Origin: Gracilibacillus ureilyticus
GTDB taxonomy: Bacteria > Bacillota > Bacilli > Bacillales > Amphibacillaceae
DNA length: 64,000 nucleotides
Assembly (NCBI RefSeq): GCF_900111195.1
Contig: NZ_FOGL01000015.1
Location: forward strand, 40,387-104,386
Reading direction: 5' to 3'
The position numbers and the translations under genes are program-made. The stretch's first letter is position 1. Every line of letters begins with the position of its first letter. Below, in pieces: positions 33,660-42,567 of this stretch. A model generated the notes under the pieces. It was given only the letters and a program-made list of their open reading frames with translations. It did no database searches and was not told the origin of the DNA.

Positions 33660-34970
33660 ATGACGAAGACAAAAGGAAAACAAATTCACTTAGGTGTTTT
33701 GCTGTATGGTTGTGGACATCATCAAGCTGCCTGGTTAATGCCTGACTCAAGTGTGGAACGGATTGGAGACATTTCTTATTATCAATCTTTAGCACAGTTA
33801 GCAGAAAGGGGTTACTTTGACGCCGTATTCTTTGCTGATAATCAATCATTTCCGGGTAAAGATGCCAGTAATATGCCAGCATTCTGGTTCGATCCAATCG
33901 TCAATTTAACTGCTATTTCTCAAGTGACAAATCATGTAGGATTGGTTTCAACTATTTCAAGTACTTTTTCTAATCCTTTCACAGCTTCCAGACAACTATT
34001 GAGTTTAGACCATATTACAAAAGGACGTGTCGGTTGGAACCTTGTTACGTCAATGACTGATTTTGAAGCATTAAATCATAGTATGGAAGGACTGCCTTCT
34101 CATGATAAACGCTATGAGAAGGCAGATGAATTCGCTGCATTAATGAATAAGTTATTTCTTTCATGGGACAGTAATGATTTTTTACATGATCGAGAAGAAG
34201 GAAAATTGATCAATCCTTCAAACATTCAGCCGATTAATCACGATGGTACCTATTTTAAAGTGCATGGCCCATCGACTACGCCAAAAAGTCCGCAAGGCAA
34301 ACCGGTATCAATGCAAGCAGGCGCATCTAAACAAGGCATTGCATTAGCCGCAAAATATGCCGATGCCGTCTATTCCGTATCGTGGAACTTAAAGCAGGCA
34401 AAAAAGTTCCGAAAAAGATTAGATGAGCAAGTTAAACAAAGTGAGAACAGCAATAGACATATTAAAGTATTTCCAGGATTAGTTACATATGTAGGGCATA
34501 CTAAAGAAGAAGCTTTAGCCAAAAAAGCAGCATTAGATGAGCAGCTACCGATTGAAACAGCTTTAAAACAGTTGAGCTTCTTTACTCAACAAGACTGTTT
34601 TAATTGGGAAATCGATAAAGAAGTGCCTCAGCTACCTCCAGTAGAAGAATTTACTGGTCCAGTTGGGCGTTACGAAACAATATTAGAGATTATTAATGAT
34701 ACACAACCTACAGTAAGAGAACTATTAGGTTATCTTAATGCGGGTGGTGGACATCACACGCTGATAGGAACACCCGAAGAAATTGTGGATCAGATGGAAG
34801 TATGGATGGAAGCAGGTGTAGCTGATGGCTTTAACCTTATGCCCCCTACGCTACCCGGCAGTTTAGAAGACTTTGTTGAACTAATTGTTCCTGAATTACA
34901 GAAAAGAGGTATTTTCAGAAAAAAATATGAAGGCCATACTTTCCGTGAACATTTAGGATTAACATATTGA
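33660..34970 (+). CDS. LLM class flavin-dependent monooxygenase (NtaA/SnaA/DszA family)
   Basis: The 436-residue protein matches the NtaA/DszA/YtnJ(MoxC) branch of luciferase-like FMN monooxygenases: HLGVLLYGCGHHQAAW at the start, FDAVFFADN, the family block SLDHITKGRVGWNLVTS near residue 118, the flavin region MQAGASKQGIALAAKYADAVY near 215, and AGVADGFNLMPP near the end. These enzymes need FMNH2 from a partner reductase and often cleave C-S or C-N bonds. It lies 74 bases behind the SDR in the TPP-riboswitch unit, so a thiamine-derived or other sulfur/nitrogen heterocycle is a plausible substrate. A terminator follows. Confidence 0.85.
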   Translation: MTKTKGKQIHLGVLLYGCGHHQAAWLMPDSSVERIGDISYYQSLAQLAERGYFDAVFFADNQSFPGKDASNMPAFWFDPIVNLTAISQVTNHVGLVSTISSTFSNPFTASRQLLSLDHITKGRVGWNLVTSMTDFEALNHSMEGLPSHDKRYEKADEFAALMNKLFLSWDSNDFLHDREEGKLINPSNIQPINHDGTYFKVHGPSTTPKSPQGKPVSMQAGASKQGIALAAKYADAVYSVSWNLKQAKKFRKRLDEQVKQSENSNRHIKVFPGLVTYVGHTKEEALAKKAALDEQLPIETALKQLSFFTQQDCFNWEIDKEVPQLPPVEEFTGPVGRYETILEIINDTQPTVRELLGYLNAGGGHHTLIGTPEEIVDQMEVWMEAGVADGFNLMPPTLPGSLEDFVELIVPELQKRGIFRKKYEGHTFREHLGLTY

Positions 34971-35052
34971 TAAACAGATTATATATATTAAAGTGATAGC
35001 TTTATTTGCTGACTATAAGAGTTTAACCTTAAAATAATATTATTATATATTT

Positions 35053-35090
35053 GCCGTAATCCTATCTAGAAATAGGGATACGGCTTTTTT
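35053..35090 (+). terminator. intrinsic terminator of the TPP-controlled operon
   Basis: GCCGTAATCCTA (35053-35064) pairs with TAGGGATACGGC (35073-35084) with one mismatch, followed by six T. Confidence 0.85.
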
Positions 35091-35228
35091 AAAAGGAAGA
35101 TTCCTCCTAGTTGGTATAGATTGTTTTTCGCGTAGCTTTTTTTATGGATATTTATGTTAACATAAGGTTATGAAACTCGTAACGTACACAGTCGGCATAA
35201 TTATGATTTATTTATGGGGGAGAGAAAA

Positions 35229-35774
35229 ATGTTTGAATATAAAATTGATGAAGAGATATCACTAAAGCTTGTTGAGTTAAAAGATGCTGAAAGGGTGTTC
35301 AAACTAACTGACAGATCCAGAGATTATCTTCGTGAATGGCTTCCATGGCTGGATTCGACAACAAGCATTGAAGATACAAAAGGATTCATTAAGTCTTCCT
35401 TAAAAAGTTTTGCAGGTAATGAAAGCCTTACTACTTTTATTCTCTATAAAGGAGAAATTGTTGGTACGGCAGGCTATAACAGAATTGACTGGACGAATAA
35501 CATAGCATATATAGGTTACTGGTTAGGGGAGGATTATCAAGGTAATGGTATTATGACACGAGTAGTAAAGGCTCTGACAGATTATGCTTTTCATGATTTG
35601 GGGCTTCAAAAAGTCGACATAAGAGCTGCTGTACAGAATAAGAAGAGCAGATCCATTCCTGAAAGGCTGGGATTTGTTAACGAAGGTTGTATTAGACAAG
35701 CTGAGTGGTTATATGATCATTATGTCGACCATGTCGTATATGGTATGTTAGCAAAAGATTGGAATAATAAATAG
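35229..35774 (+). CDS. RimL-type GNAT acetyltransferase
   Basis: The 181-residue protein has the ribosomal-protein-serine N-acetyltransferase pattern: ISLKLVELKDAERVFKLTDRSRDYLREWLPWLD near the start, the central IAYIGYWLGEDYQGNGIMTRV with the acetyl-CoA loop, and DIRAAVQNKKSRSIPERLGF near the end. GGGGGAGAG upstream sets the start at the ATG at 35229; the ATG at 35214 overlaps that site. It is monocistronic with a normal family length. The substrate is not evident. Confidence 0.85.
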   Translation: MFEYKIDEEISLKLVELKDAERVFKLTDRSRDYLREWLPWLDSTTSIEDTKGFIKSSLKSFAGNESLTTFILYKGEIVGTAGYNRIDWTNNIAYIGYWLGEDYQGNGIMTRVVKALTDYAFHDLGLQKVDIRAAVQNKKSRSIPERLGFVNEGCIRQAEWLYDHYVDHVVYGMLAKDWNNK

Positions 35775-35880
35775 ATTTTTTAGAAGCAGATGAGAACCAT
35801 TCAAGTAAAGTGAACACAAGGCAATGCACGTAGGCTAGCGCCTATTATAATAAACATAAAAGTTAAAGGAGGTAGACTGG

Positions 35881-36244
35881 ATGGAAATGTCAAAGGAAGA
35901 ATTCAAAGGTGGAAATAACATTGCGATAAAGATACCTAAATTTAAAATACAACGAGACGGTTCACTTTTACAAGGAAGTGATAAAGTTACCGTAGTTAGG
36001 CTTCATTTCTGAATCACATGCCTTTCAGTTCGGTGATGCGACCTTATGGTTGGATTGTATGGACAATTATTCTCAACAAGATGTTTGGTTGGAGATTCAG
36101 GCAGAGAATGTAAAGAATGCAGCAGAATATTTACATGAGAATAACGTGAGTAGAAGAGACGAAGTTGAAGTGCACGAGAACTCAGAGGGTTTCTGGATAT
36201 CCGATCCCAGTGGAACAATCCTTCGAGTGAATCCAGGTAAATAG
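35881..36244 (+). pseudogene. VOC (glyoxalase-like) family protein, frameshift plus nonsense
   Basis: A strong AAAGGAGG and an ATG at 35881 start GNNIAIKIPKF, the usual first strand of a vicinal-oxygen-chelate domain. The frame then stops at 36010. One base change of phase in the A-run near 35945 gives KYNETVHFYKEVIKLP, an in-frame TAG near 35998, and then FISESHAFQFGDATLWLD through to a proper C-terminus (FWISDPSGTILRVNPGK). One indel and one stop therefore break a gene of about 120 codons. It may have been a small glyoxalase- or bleomycin-resistance-like protein. Confidence 0.75.
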
Positions 36245-36507
36245 AAAAATAGTCCATATTCTACGTAGCGTGTCTTTCCGATTTTTATAATCTTCAACAG
36301 GAATTTCAGATCGGTTTTCAGTTATAAGCGCTTGTCTTGAACGAGCAGGCGTCTTTTTTTGTTGACCCTGATTCAAAAAACTTGATGATTTAATGGAATC
36401 ATGTGTAGTACATGGAGAAATAATACAGTTAGATGATTGAGTTTTAAGACATAGATAGTGATCCTTATTCAACTAACGGTCAGGGTTTTTTAAGAGGAGG
36501 TATCTAA
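36245..36507. other. gap with a terminator-like hairpin and a partial repeat
   Basis: A GC-rich imperfect hairpin at about 36328-36352 (AGCGCTTGTC/GAGCAGGCGTC) followed by seven T looks like the terminator of the broken VOC gene. CTTATTCAACTAACGGTCAG at 36464-36483 resembles the left end of the two-hairpin repeat seen around 16-18 kb. Confidence 0.4.
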
Positions 36508-36702
36508 ATGGGGAAATATGTTAATATCTTTTTTGGTACATTAGTTATTAGCTTTATTATCTTTTCTTTGGGTAATGGATTTTTTGGTGGTGGCAACTAT
36601 ATAGAAACAATAATTTTATCTGTTGGTGCAGCAATTGTATTTCTTTTGTCATATATAATTGCACAAGTTCAATACCTTATTGATATTGTGAAGAAGAAAT
36701 AA
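36508..36702 (+). CDS. small two-helix membrane protein
   Basis: The 64-residue product has two hydrophobic helices (about residues 5-24 and 31-58) separated by a glycine/asparagine turn, and ends with three lysines. AAGAGGAGG is placed well before the ATG, so translation is likely. No family is recognised. It lies immediately after a partial repeat and before another small gene. Confidence 0.65.
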   Translation: MGKYVNIFFGTLVISFIIFSLGNGFFGGGNYIETIILSVGAAIVFLLSYIIAQVQYLIDIVKKK

Positions 36703-36763
36703 TTATCTTTTTAATAAAGATAGCGTCCCGACCTGGCGGAATAAAAAATCAAGAGGAGAGATT

Positions 36764-36997
36764 ATGTTGAAAGATACTACTGATACTAAGGAATTTGAAA
36801 ATACGATCAATGCTGTTAATGATCTGACAGATGATGATGCTAAATCATTGTTAAGACTGATTTATGGGTTTGTGAATACTGCAATGACGGGAAATGGCGG
36901 GGAAAAGGTAAAGTTAGAAGTTGTTCAGAAGGTGTCAGATATTTATAAACGTATCCCCGAGCTAAATGAGTTAAGGAAGAATAAAAATGCGGATTAG
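36764..36997 (+). CDS. small hypothetical soluble protein
   Basis: This 77-residue acidic, helical protein (NAVNDLTDDDAKSLLRLIYG, then VKLEVVQKVSDIYKR) has no membrane segment and no family I can name. AGAGGAGAG supports the ATG at 36764. It may be expressed with the small membrane protein upstream (spacing 61 bases). Confidence 0.6.
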   Translation: MLKDTTDTKEFENTINAVNDLTDDDAKSLLRLIYGFVNTAMTGNGGEKVKLEVVQKVSDIYKRIPELNELRKNKNAD

Positions 36998-37064
36998 GAC
37001 ACTCTGTTCAAATATACTTAACATCTGGATTTAGGCTATTCTTACTAGAGTTGGAGGGGTTGAA

Positions 37065-37535
37065 ATGGGAATATGGATCCGGCGCCTTATAATAATTGTT
37101 TGTGCAATTGCACTTATACCAAATATCATTTCATTTTTTTCCGGATTAACGAACGGTCTGCCAGAGCGTGTTAAAAGTGAAGTGGAAAACGGGGATGCAG
37201 TCCTCATTGATTTAGATAAAAAGGTTAATTTAGAAAATGATGAAATTTTGTTCAAACATCTCGTACTAGCACCACAGGAAACTTCCTTAATCTTTGAAGT
37301 ACATACGAATGAAAATGGATGGTCATTTCCCGATTCAGCACTAATTTTAACGGATAGACAGGGAAATATCTATCGAAAGACAAGCGGTTCCGCTTCTGGT
37401 CATACATGGGGGCAGTACAGAATTAATCATTATGAACCTTTGAAAACAGATGTAGAAACAATTGTACTAGATTTCGAATGGTTTGATCGGAAGTTTCAAA
37501 CAGAGTTTTCAGTTGATCAGGGGGATTTAGAATGA
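37065..37535 (+). CDS. membrane-anchored hypothetical protein A
   Basis: The 156-residue protein has one N-terminal helix (residues about 6-26) and an extracytoplasmic part with beta-rich sequence (HLVLAPQETSLIFEVHTNE, then SFPDSALILTDRQGNIY). GGAGGGG precedes the ATG. Its stop overlaps the start of the next gene (ATGA at 37532-37535), so the two products are translationally coupled and probably work together. No family is recognised. Confidence 0.65.
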   Translation: MGIWIRRLIIIVCAIALIPNIISFFSGLTNGLPERVKSEVENGDAVLIDLDKKVNLENDEILFKHLVLAPQETSLIFEVHTNENGWSFPDSALILTDRQGNIYRKTSGSASGHTWGQYRINHYEPLKTDVETIVLDFEWFDRKFQTEFSVDQGDLE

Positions 37536-38128
37536 ATAGAGAAAAAATGAAAGCAGTAATAGAATGGGCTATTGCATTTCTATTAATTATCCTTGTGATG
37601 ATAAACTCCCCTTACTATAATTATTATGAACTTTCGCCAGAATCCGCATTTGAGAAATCTGAACGGACACTTTATTACGGTCCATCCGAGGTAGTAGAAA
37701 AAGTAGATCTGAATGATGTTCAAATTTTTCTGGGAAAGTATAAAAGCTGGTTTTCAGCTACACTAGTGAATAGACACGCCGGTATTTTCTGGGGGCCTGG
37801 AAGCGGTGTTACCGGGATGGAAATTGAAGAAGACAAGGATATTTCTCATTCCTGGGGTAGTACCTCCATTAATGAGGACTTCATGTTGATGCGGGTCTAT
37901 GGTATTGTTACCAACCCGGATATTTATAAGGTGGAACTGGATGTGGCAGAAGGATATAGTTGGGATAAACAAGTCCCGGCAGAAGATATTGTTACATTAA
38001 CTTATCCATTAGTAGATCATCGCATGTTTTTATTCTACTGGAACGAAATGGAGCATGACTATCTTAGTATTGCGCTAAGAGGATTGGGCAGTGATGGGGA
38101 AGTGATTTATGAGGAGGATCTAAGATGA
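37532..38128 (+). CDS. membrane-anchored hypothetical protein B
   Basis: The 198-residue protein has one N-terminal helix (residues about 9-25) followed by an outside domain without known motifs (YYGPSEVVEKVDLNDVQIF and later YWNEMEHDYLSIALRG). It overlaps protein A by four bases and shares its layout. The pair may form a cell-surface complex, which is inference. No terminator is evident before the AraC gene 210 bases downstream. Confidence 0.65.
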   Translation: MNREKMKAVIEWAIAFLLIILVMINSPYYNYYELSPESAFEKSERTLYYGPSEVVEKVDLNDVQIFLGKYKSWFSATLVNRHAGIFWGPGSGVTGMEIEEDKDISHSWGSTSINEDFMLMRVYGIVTNPDIYKVELDVAEGYSWDKQVPAEDIVTLTYPLVDHRMFLFYWNEMEHDYLSIALRGLGSDGEVIYEEDLR

Positions 38129-38341
38129 GGCAAATATGAAGAACTAGATTATTTTGGCATATCGAAGAAATCATTTTTTCGTAAAAGGATATTACTCTTG
38201 TGCCAATAAACTTAATCCTCGTATTACAACCGAAATTAATTAACCCAGCTATCAATATGCTGTCTAACATTATCGGGCATGAAATGCTAGGTAAGGCCGC
38301 CTGCAATGCTATAAAATGAAAAAAGAAGGAAGGTGAAAGGT

Positions 38342-39211
38342 ATGGAGTGGGCACCGAGAATGAATGCGGCTGTTGACTATATTGAAGAAAATATGCTGGG
38401 TGAGATAAATTACAAAGAGGTCGCTAGAATCGCCTGTTGTTCTGTATATCATTTTCAACGGATGTTCTCCTTTATTACCGAGGTTTCATTGTCTGAGTAC
38501 ATTAGGCGTCGCAGACTTTCGTTAGCGGCGATGGATTTGCAGAACAGTGATGTAAAAGTGATCGATCTTGCGCTAAAGTATGGCTATGATTCTCCTGAAG
38601 CGTTTACCCGCGCGTTCCAACAGTTGCATGGGATTACACCGACTTCCGCTCGTAACGCAGGATCGAAATTGAAAGTGTATCCCAGACTAATCTTCCAGCT
38701 TACAATACAGGGGGTTGAGGAAATGAACTACCGGATTGAGGAAATGAGTAGTTTTAGGGTTGTAGGGGTTAAGGAGCGTATCTATACAGAGGAGGTTCTT
38801 AATCTCAAGGATGTTTATGACAGAATGTTTCAGATAAAAGACACAGCAGAAGCGAAAGTGAAAGAACAGTTATGGGATATTTATGACACACAAAAAAAAT
38901 CGAGAGGGATAATGGGCGTCTGGTACAGTGAATCGGATGGTGACAAAGAACAATTTTATTACATGCTAGCCGCTCGTTCTGACAAGGAAACACCAGAAGG
39001 TATGGAATCCAGGGAAGTGGAGGCAGCCACTTGGGCCGTATTCGAAGTACCCGGCCCTCCGGAACAAATTGTAGATTTTTGGCAGCGCCTGTATAAAGAA
39101 TGGCTCCCAGCATCCAATTATGAGTTTGCCCATGCTCCCACGATGGAATGCTATTTGCCGGCAGTGGAGAACATGAACGAATTATGGGTCGCCGTTATAA
39201 AAAAACAGTAG
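38342..39211 (+). CDS. AraC family regulator with GyrI-like effector domain
   Basis: The 289-residue protein starts with two AraC helix-turn-helix motifs (INYKEVARIACCSVYHFQRMF near residue 22 and VKVIDLALKYGYDSPEAFTRAF near 70). A GyrI/BmrR-like ligand-binding domain follows from about residue 120 (MNYRIEEMSSFRVVGVKERI and a C-terminal ATMECYLPAVENMNELWVAV). This organisation is that of Rob/SoxS-like multidrug sensors. GGAAGGTG eight bases before the ATG at 38342 sets the start. No neighbour is an obvious target. Confidence 0.87.
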   Translation: MEWAPRMNAAVDYIEENMLGEINYKEVARIACCSVYHFQRMFSFITEVSLSEYIRRRRLSLAAMDLQNSDVKVIDLALKYGYDSPEAFTRAFQQLHGITPTSARNAGSKLKVYPRLIFQLTIQGVEEMNYRIEEMSSFRVVGVKERIYTEEVLNLKDVYDRMFQIKDTAEAKVKEQLWDIYDTQKKSRGIMGVWYSESDGDKEQFYYMLAARSDKETPEGMESREVEAATWAVFEVPGPPEQIVDFWQRLYKEWLPASNYEFAHAPTMECYLPAVENMNELWVAVIKKQ

Positions 39212-39298
39212 GAGTAATCCTATCTCAGAGGAAAGCATCCTGACAAGTTTGGTCATTGGGGTCAACTGATCAAAAACTTTACTTTATAAAATTGTATT

Positions 39299-39336
39299 TA
39301 ACACCCGTCAACAAGCTTGGTTGATGGGTTATTTAT
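39299..39336. terminator. terminator between convergent AraC genes
   Basis: AACACCCGTCAAC pairs with GGTTGATGGGTT across the loop AAGCTT, with G-U and bulge, followed by ATTTATATT. It lies about 90 bases after the upstream gene's stop. Confidence 0.55.
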
Positions 39337-39430
39337 ATTACTCCGCATTTATCCCCAATAGTTACAGCCAGGAACCAAACTCATTTATGCGCTAGTTGTT
39401 TTAAACGAGCATGGTGAAAACAGGATATGA

Positions 39431-40351
39431 TTAAATCGACTGAATTTTAAACCGTTTGATATCGCGCATGGGAGGTGCTCCAAATAGACGGGCATATTCA
39501 CGACTGAACTGGGAAGGACTTTCATAGCCTACCTGGAATCCTGCATTTGCAGCGTCCATTGATTCAGATAACATCATTCGGCGGGCTTCCTGTAATCTTA
39601 ATTGCTTCTGATATTGCAACGGACTCATCGCTGTCACCTCTTTAAAGTGATAATGCAAAGAAGATGTACTCATGTTCACAGACTTGGCCAGTGTATCGAT
39701 TTTAAGTGGCTGATTATAGTCACGTTTTATAATATCAATAACACTTGCGACTCGCTGTGCATTGCTGCCAATCATTGCAATCTGTTTCACAGCATCGCCT
39801 TGTTCCCCGCTCAGAATGCGATAAAGAATTTCGCGAATAATCAGGGGGGAAAGGATGGGAATATCCTTTGGTGTTTCTAAGAGACGAACAAGTCTCATGA
39901 TGGCATCGAATAAGGTGTGATCCGTTTCGCTTATAAATAATCCCCGTTTGGAAGACTTTGAACTATGAAAAGATGAACCGGAATCTCTAAGTATATCAAA
40001 TATCTGTTTCGGTTGAAAATCCAGGCGAAGGCACAAGTAAGGGGACGTGGATGATGCTTGTATCACTTGTCCGGAAATAGGTAAATCGACCGAAACGACG
40101 AGGTATTTGGAAACATCATAATAATAACTTTCCTGTCCAAGCGTCACGACCTTTTTGCCTTGAACTACGATACATAACGCGGGTTCATGAATGATGCTGA
40201 TTGGCTCTGATACATTAGAAGCACGAATAAGGTGTAATGCTGGAATAGCAGTTGAGTGAACTCCGTCTTCCTTGGCAAATTGTTCAATCAGTTTTACTAA
40301 TTCGGTTTGTTGCTTCCATATAGTTTCATTCTCGTATTCTATTGTCTCCAT
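39431..40351 (-). CDS. AraC family regulator with AraC_N cupin domain
   Basis: The 306-residue protein has the N-terminal AraC-binding domain (PALHLIRASNVSEPISIIHE and ALCIVVQGKKVVTLGQ) and a C-terminal double helix-turn-helix (LKIDTLAKSVNMSTSSLHYHF and ANAGFQVGYESPSQFSREYARLFG). AAGGAGGAGATC before the ATG at 40351 places the start there, not at the upstream ATG at 40444. It is divergent from the Atu4866-domain gene and SDR, which it probably regulates. This regulator/SDR pairing is common in bacteria. Confidence 0.87.
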   Translation of the reverse strand: METIEYENETIWKQQTELVKLIEQFAKEDGVHSTAIPALHLIRASNVSEPISIIHEPALCIVVQGKKVVTLGQESYYYDVSKYLVVSVDLPISGQVIQASSTSPYLCLRLDFQPKQIFDILRDSGSSFHSSKSSKRGLFISETDHTLFDAIMRLVRLLETPKDIPILSPLIIREILYRILSGEQGDAVKQIAMIGSNAQRVASVIDIIKRDYNQPLKIDTLAKSVNMSTSSLHYHFKEVTAMSPLQYQKQLRLQEARRMMLSESMDAANAGFQVGYESPSQFSREYARLFGAPPMRDIKRFKIQSI

Positions 40352-40523
40352 CTGATCTCCTCCTTCTTTCATTTTACTAATTAGAGTATAGCATTTTTTT
40401 CCACTGTTTCGTTTCGTATTTTTATTTTCTGGAGAAATAGGCAATGATTCTCCACGATTGGTCTATCGCTTATGTTTTCTTTTGTTACATAATAATACCA
40501 GTTAGAAAAAAAGGAGGATTATC

Positions 40524-40793
40524 TTGAAAGAAAATCAGAATCAAAAAAAGTTAGTAAATCAATCTTATGTAGGTATGTGGGTAACAGAAGATGGATATAT
40601 TCGTCATAATCTTTTGCCAAATGGTCGTTACGATGAGGCGCGGGGCAGGAAAGAAAGTGCCTATACAGGAAGATATTCGATGGAAGGAAATCACATTTAT
40701 TATGTTGATGATACTGGTTTTACTGCTGATGGTGAATTTCGTGATGATGTTCTCTATCATGCTGGCATGATTCTATATCGAGAAAAAAATTAA
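40524..40793 (+). CDS. Atu4866-domain protein
   Basis: The 89-residue protein starts at TTG behind AAAGGAGG. Its sequence (YVGMWVTEDGYIRHNLLPNGRYDEARG, then YTGRYSMEGNHIYYVDDTGFTADGEF) matches the small Atu4866 family, a lipocalin-like beta barrel of unknown function. Such proteins are frequently encoded next to an SDR and an AraC regulator, exactly as here: the SDR starts 22 bases downstream. It is probably cytoplasmic and may bind the SDR's substrate, which is inference. Confidence 0.82.
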   Translation: MKENQNQKKLVNQSYVGMWVTEDGYIRHNLLPNGRYDEARGRKESAYTGRYSMEGNHIYYVDDTGFTADGEFRDDVLYHAGMILYREKN

Positions 40794-40815
40794 TCTGGGA
40801 AAAGGAGATGATTGG

Positions 40816-41556
40816 ATGTCCAATATTGAAGGAAAAGTTGTCGTTATTACAGGTGCAAGCAGTGGTATTGGTGAATGTTCTGCAAGATTACTAGCTGAAA
40901 AAGGTGCAAAGGTAGTGATAGGAGCAAGGCGGACGGAAAGATTAGAAGTTTTAACAAATGAAATTCGCTCGGCTGGTGGAAAAGTAGAGTACTTGAAACT
41001 GGATGTAACGGATAGAGATCAAATGGAAGCATTTGTCCAATTTGCGAAAGAAAAATATGGTCAAGTGGATGTAATCGTTAATAATGCAGGGATAATGCCT
41101 CTTTCTGCCTTAGAGGCATTAAAGATAGAGGAATGGAATCGAATGATCGATGTGAACATTCGTGGTGTTCTTCACGGCATTGCGGCAGGTCTTCCCGTTA
41201 TGAAAGAGCAAGGATTTGGCCAGTTTATTAACATTGCTTCGATTGGCGCATATGAGGTATCGCCAACTGCTGCTGTTTACTGTGCTACAAAATATGCTGT
41301 CCGTGCAATTACGGAAGGATTGCGCTTGGAAGCCGGAAATAGTAATATACGGGTGACGCTTATATCTCCAGGTGTTACTGAATCCGAATTGGCTGACAGT
41401 ATTACAGATGATGAAGCAAGACAAGTGATGAAGGATTATCGTAAGATCTCCCTTCCAGCTTCTGCGATCGCTAATTCGATTGTTTATGCTATTGAACAGC
41501 CGGAAGAAGTGGATGTGAATGAGTTGGTTATCCGTCCCGCGAGAAGTGCCGGGTAG
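40816..41556 (+). CDS. SDR family NAD(P)-dependent oxidoreductase (YdfG-like)
   Basis: The 246-residue enzyme has the classical SDR motifs: TGASSGIGE near residue 12, NNAGIMP near 88, the catalytic Ser in NIASIGAYE, and YCATKYA near 155 (Tyr-x-x-x-Lys). The C-terminus (YAIEQPEEVDVNELVIRPA) is typical of the YdfG/clavulanate-dehydrogenase-like group. AAGGAGATG precedes the ATG. It is co-transcribed with the Atu4866 gene and followed by a strong terminator. The substrate is unknown. Confidence 0.88.
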   Translation: MSNIEGKVVVITGASSGIGECSARLLAEKGAKVVIGARRTERLEVLTNEIRSAGGKVEYLKLDVTDRDQMEAFVQFAKEKYGQVDVIVNNAGIMPLSALEALKIEEWNRMIDVNIRGVLHGIAAGLPVMKEQGFGQFINIASIGAYEVSPTAAVYCATKYAVRAITEGLRLEAGNSNIRVTLISPGVTESELADSITDDEARQVMKDYRKISLPASAIANSIVYAIEQPEEVDVNELVIRPARSAG

Positions 41557-41581
41557 TAGAGGCTTTCAGCCGCAGAGCAAA

Positions 41582-41607
41582 GCCACCAGTTAATACTGGT
41601 GGCTTTT
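41582..41607 (+). terminator. intrinsic terminator after the SDR
   Basis: The perfect 9-bp stem GCCACCAGT (41582-41590)/ACTGGTGGC (41595-41603) has a TAAT loop and is followed by TTTT. Confidence 0.9.
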
Positions 41608-41624
41608 GCCATTCAATAAGCAAA

Positions 41625-42371
41625 TTAAGGATTAGGAGTTAAAAGGTTTTCTTCAGTAGTTCCTGTAGTATAGGTATCGTCTTCATACGTATGAAGCTCA
41701 TAAGTGAAGGTACCATCACCATTATTTTCAATAGATGAAATTTCCTCTTTTTCCGTTAGGTTAGGAAAGACTTTTTTGACTGAAAAATCTTTTAGTGAAA
41801 CTTCATAAAGTTGTCCGCCTTTTGATACCATTCCAAATGACATGCCAACAATGATAAACAATTGTTTATTATCAATCCATTCGACCGCTTTAATCGTATC
41901 CTGGCTTTCTTTATTCGCCAATGTAATCAATTGATAAGTATCCTTTCCTTTATCATGTAAAACAAGCGTTCCAATCCCTTCTTCTATAGCATATTGACCT
42001 CTTCCATCAATCAAAACCTCTTTTGTTCCATCGGGAGAACTTTCCCATTTTGTTGGAAATACAGGTTCATAATTATCTTTATCTTCTACCATTAGAAAAG
42101 ATTCATCCTTTTGGACTGTATCAGGAGCATAAGAAATATCATCATTCTGAGAACTTTCTGCTGGTGGATTGGTTGGACTTTCAATGGGTTCTTCTTTAGA
42201 ATCCGATCCAGTTTTGTCTTCTTGTTGAGGTGCGGTTTCCAGTTGATCGGATGTGTCCTGGTCTTCTACTTGTTTTTCTGATGAATTCTCAACATTATCA
42301 CTACATGCCGTTAAAGTAATTATTGAAGCAATCAAAGTAGAAAGAATGGAAAACTTTATCAATCTATTCAT
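41625..42371 (-). CDS. DUF4652 lipoprotein
   Basis: The 248-residue protein has a lipoprotein signal (LIASIITLTACSDN, lipobox LTAC) and an acidic, Gln/Ser-rich linker to about residue 85. A DUF4652 domain follows, with beta-propeller-like strands such as KEVLIDGRGQYAIEEGIGTLVLHDKG and KAVEWIDNKQLFIIVGMSFG. The function of the family is unknown. AAAGGAGG lies before the ATG, and a TATAAT box is visible at about 42407-42412 on the - strand. It converges on the SDR operon. Confidence 0.8.
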   Translation of the reverse strand: MNRLIKFSILSTLIASIITLTACSDNVENSSEKQVEDQDTSDQLETAPQQEDKTGSDSKEEPIESPTNPPAESSQNDDISYAPDTVQKDESFLMVEDKDNYEPVFPTKWESSPDGTKEVLIDGRGQYAIEEGIGTLVLHDKGKDTYQLITLANKESQDTIKAVEWIDNKQLFIIVGMSFGMVSKGGQLYEVSLKDFSVKKVFPNLTEKEEISSIENNGDGTFTYELHTYEDDTYTTGTTEENLLTPNP

Positions 42372-42567
42372 TTCTTATGACCTCCTTTTTATATTTTTGT
42401 ATATTATACTATATGCTTTTTCATCTTCAAAACAATCGGGAAAGTTATTAGTTGTGATGACAACTCTGGTTATCGCCATCTTTATGGCGCAGTGGGTAAA
42501 AGTGAAAAAGCATCAAAGCACTGTTTTTGGTCTTGGTTTTTCTTTGCTTATTAAAATTTATTCATTT

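Noticed and set aside
36182-36472. 96-codon - strand frame over the VOC pseudogene and following gap
   Set aside because: Shadow of the + strand VOC coding sequence, with no ribosome site and low-complexity composition.
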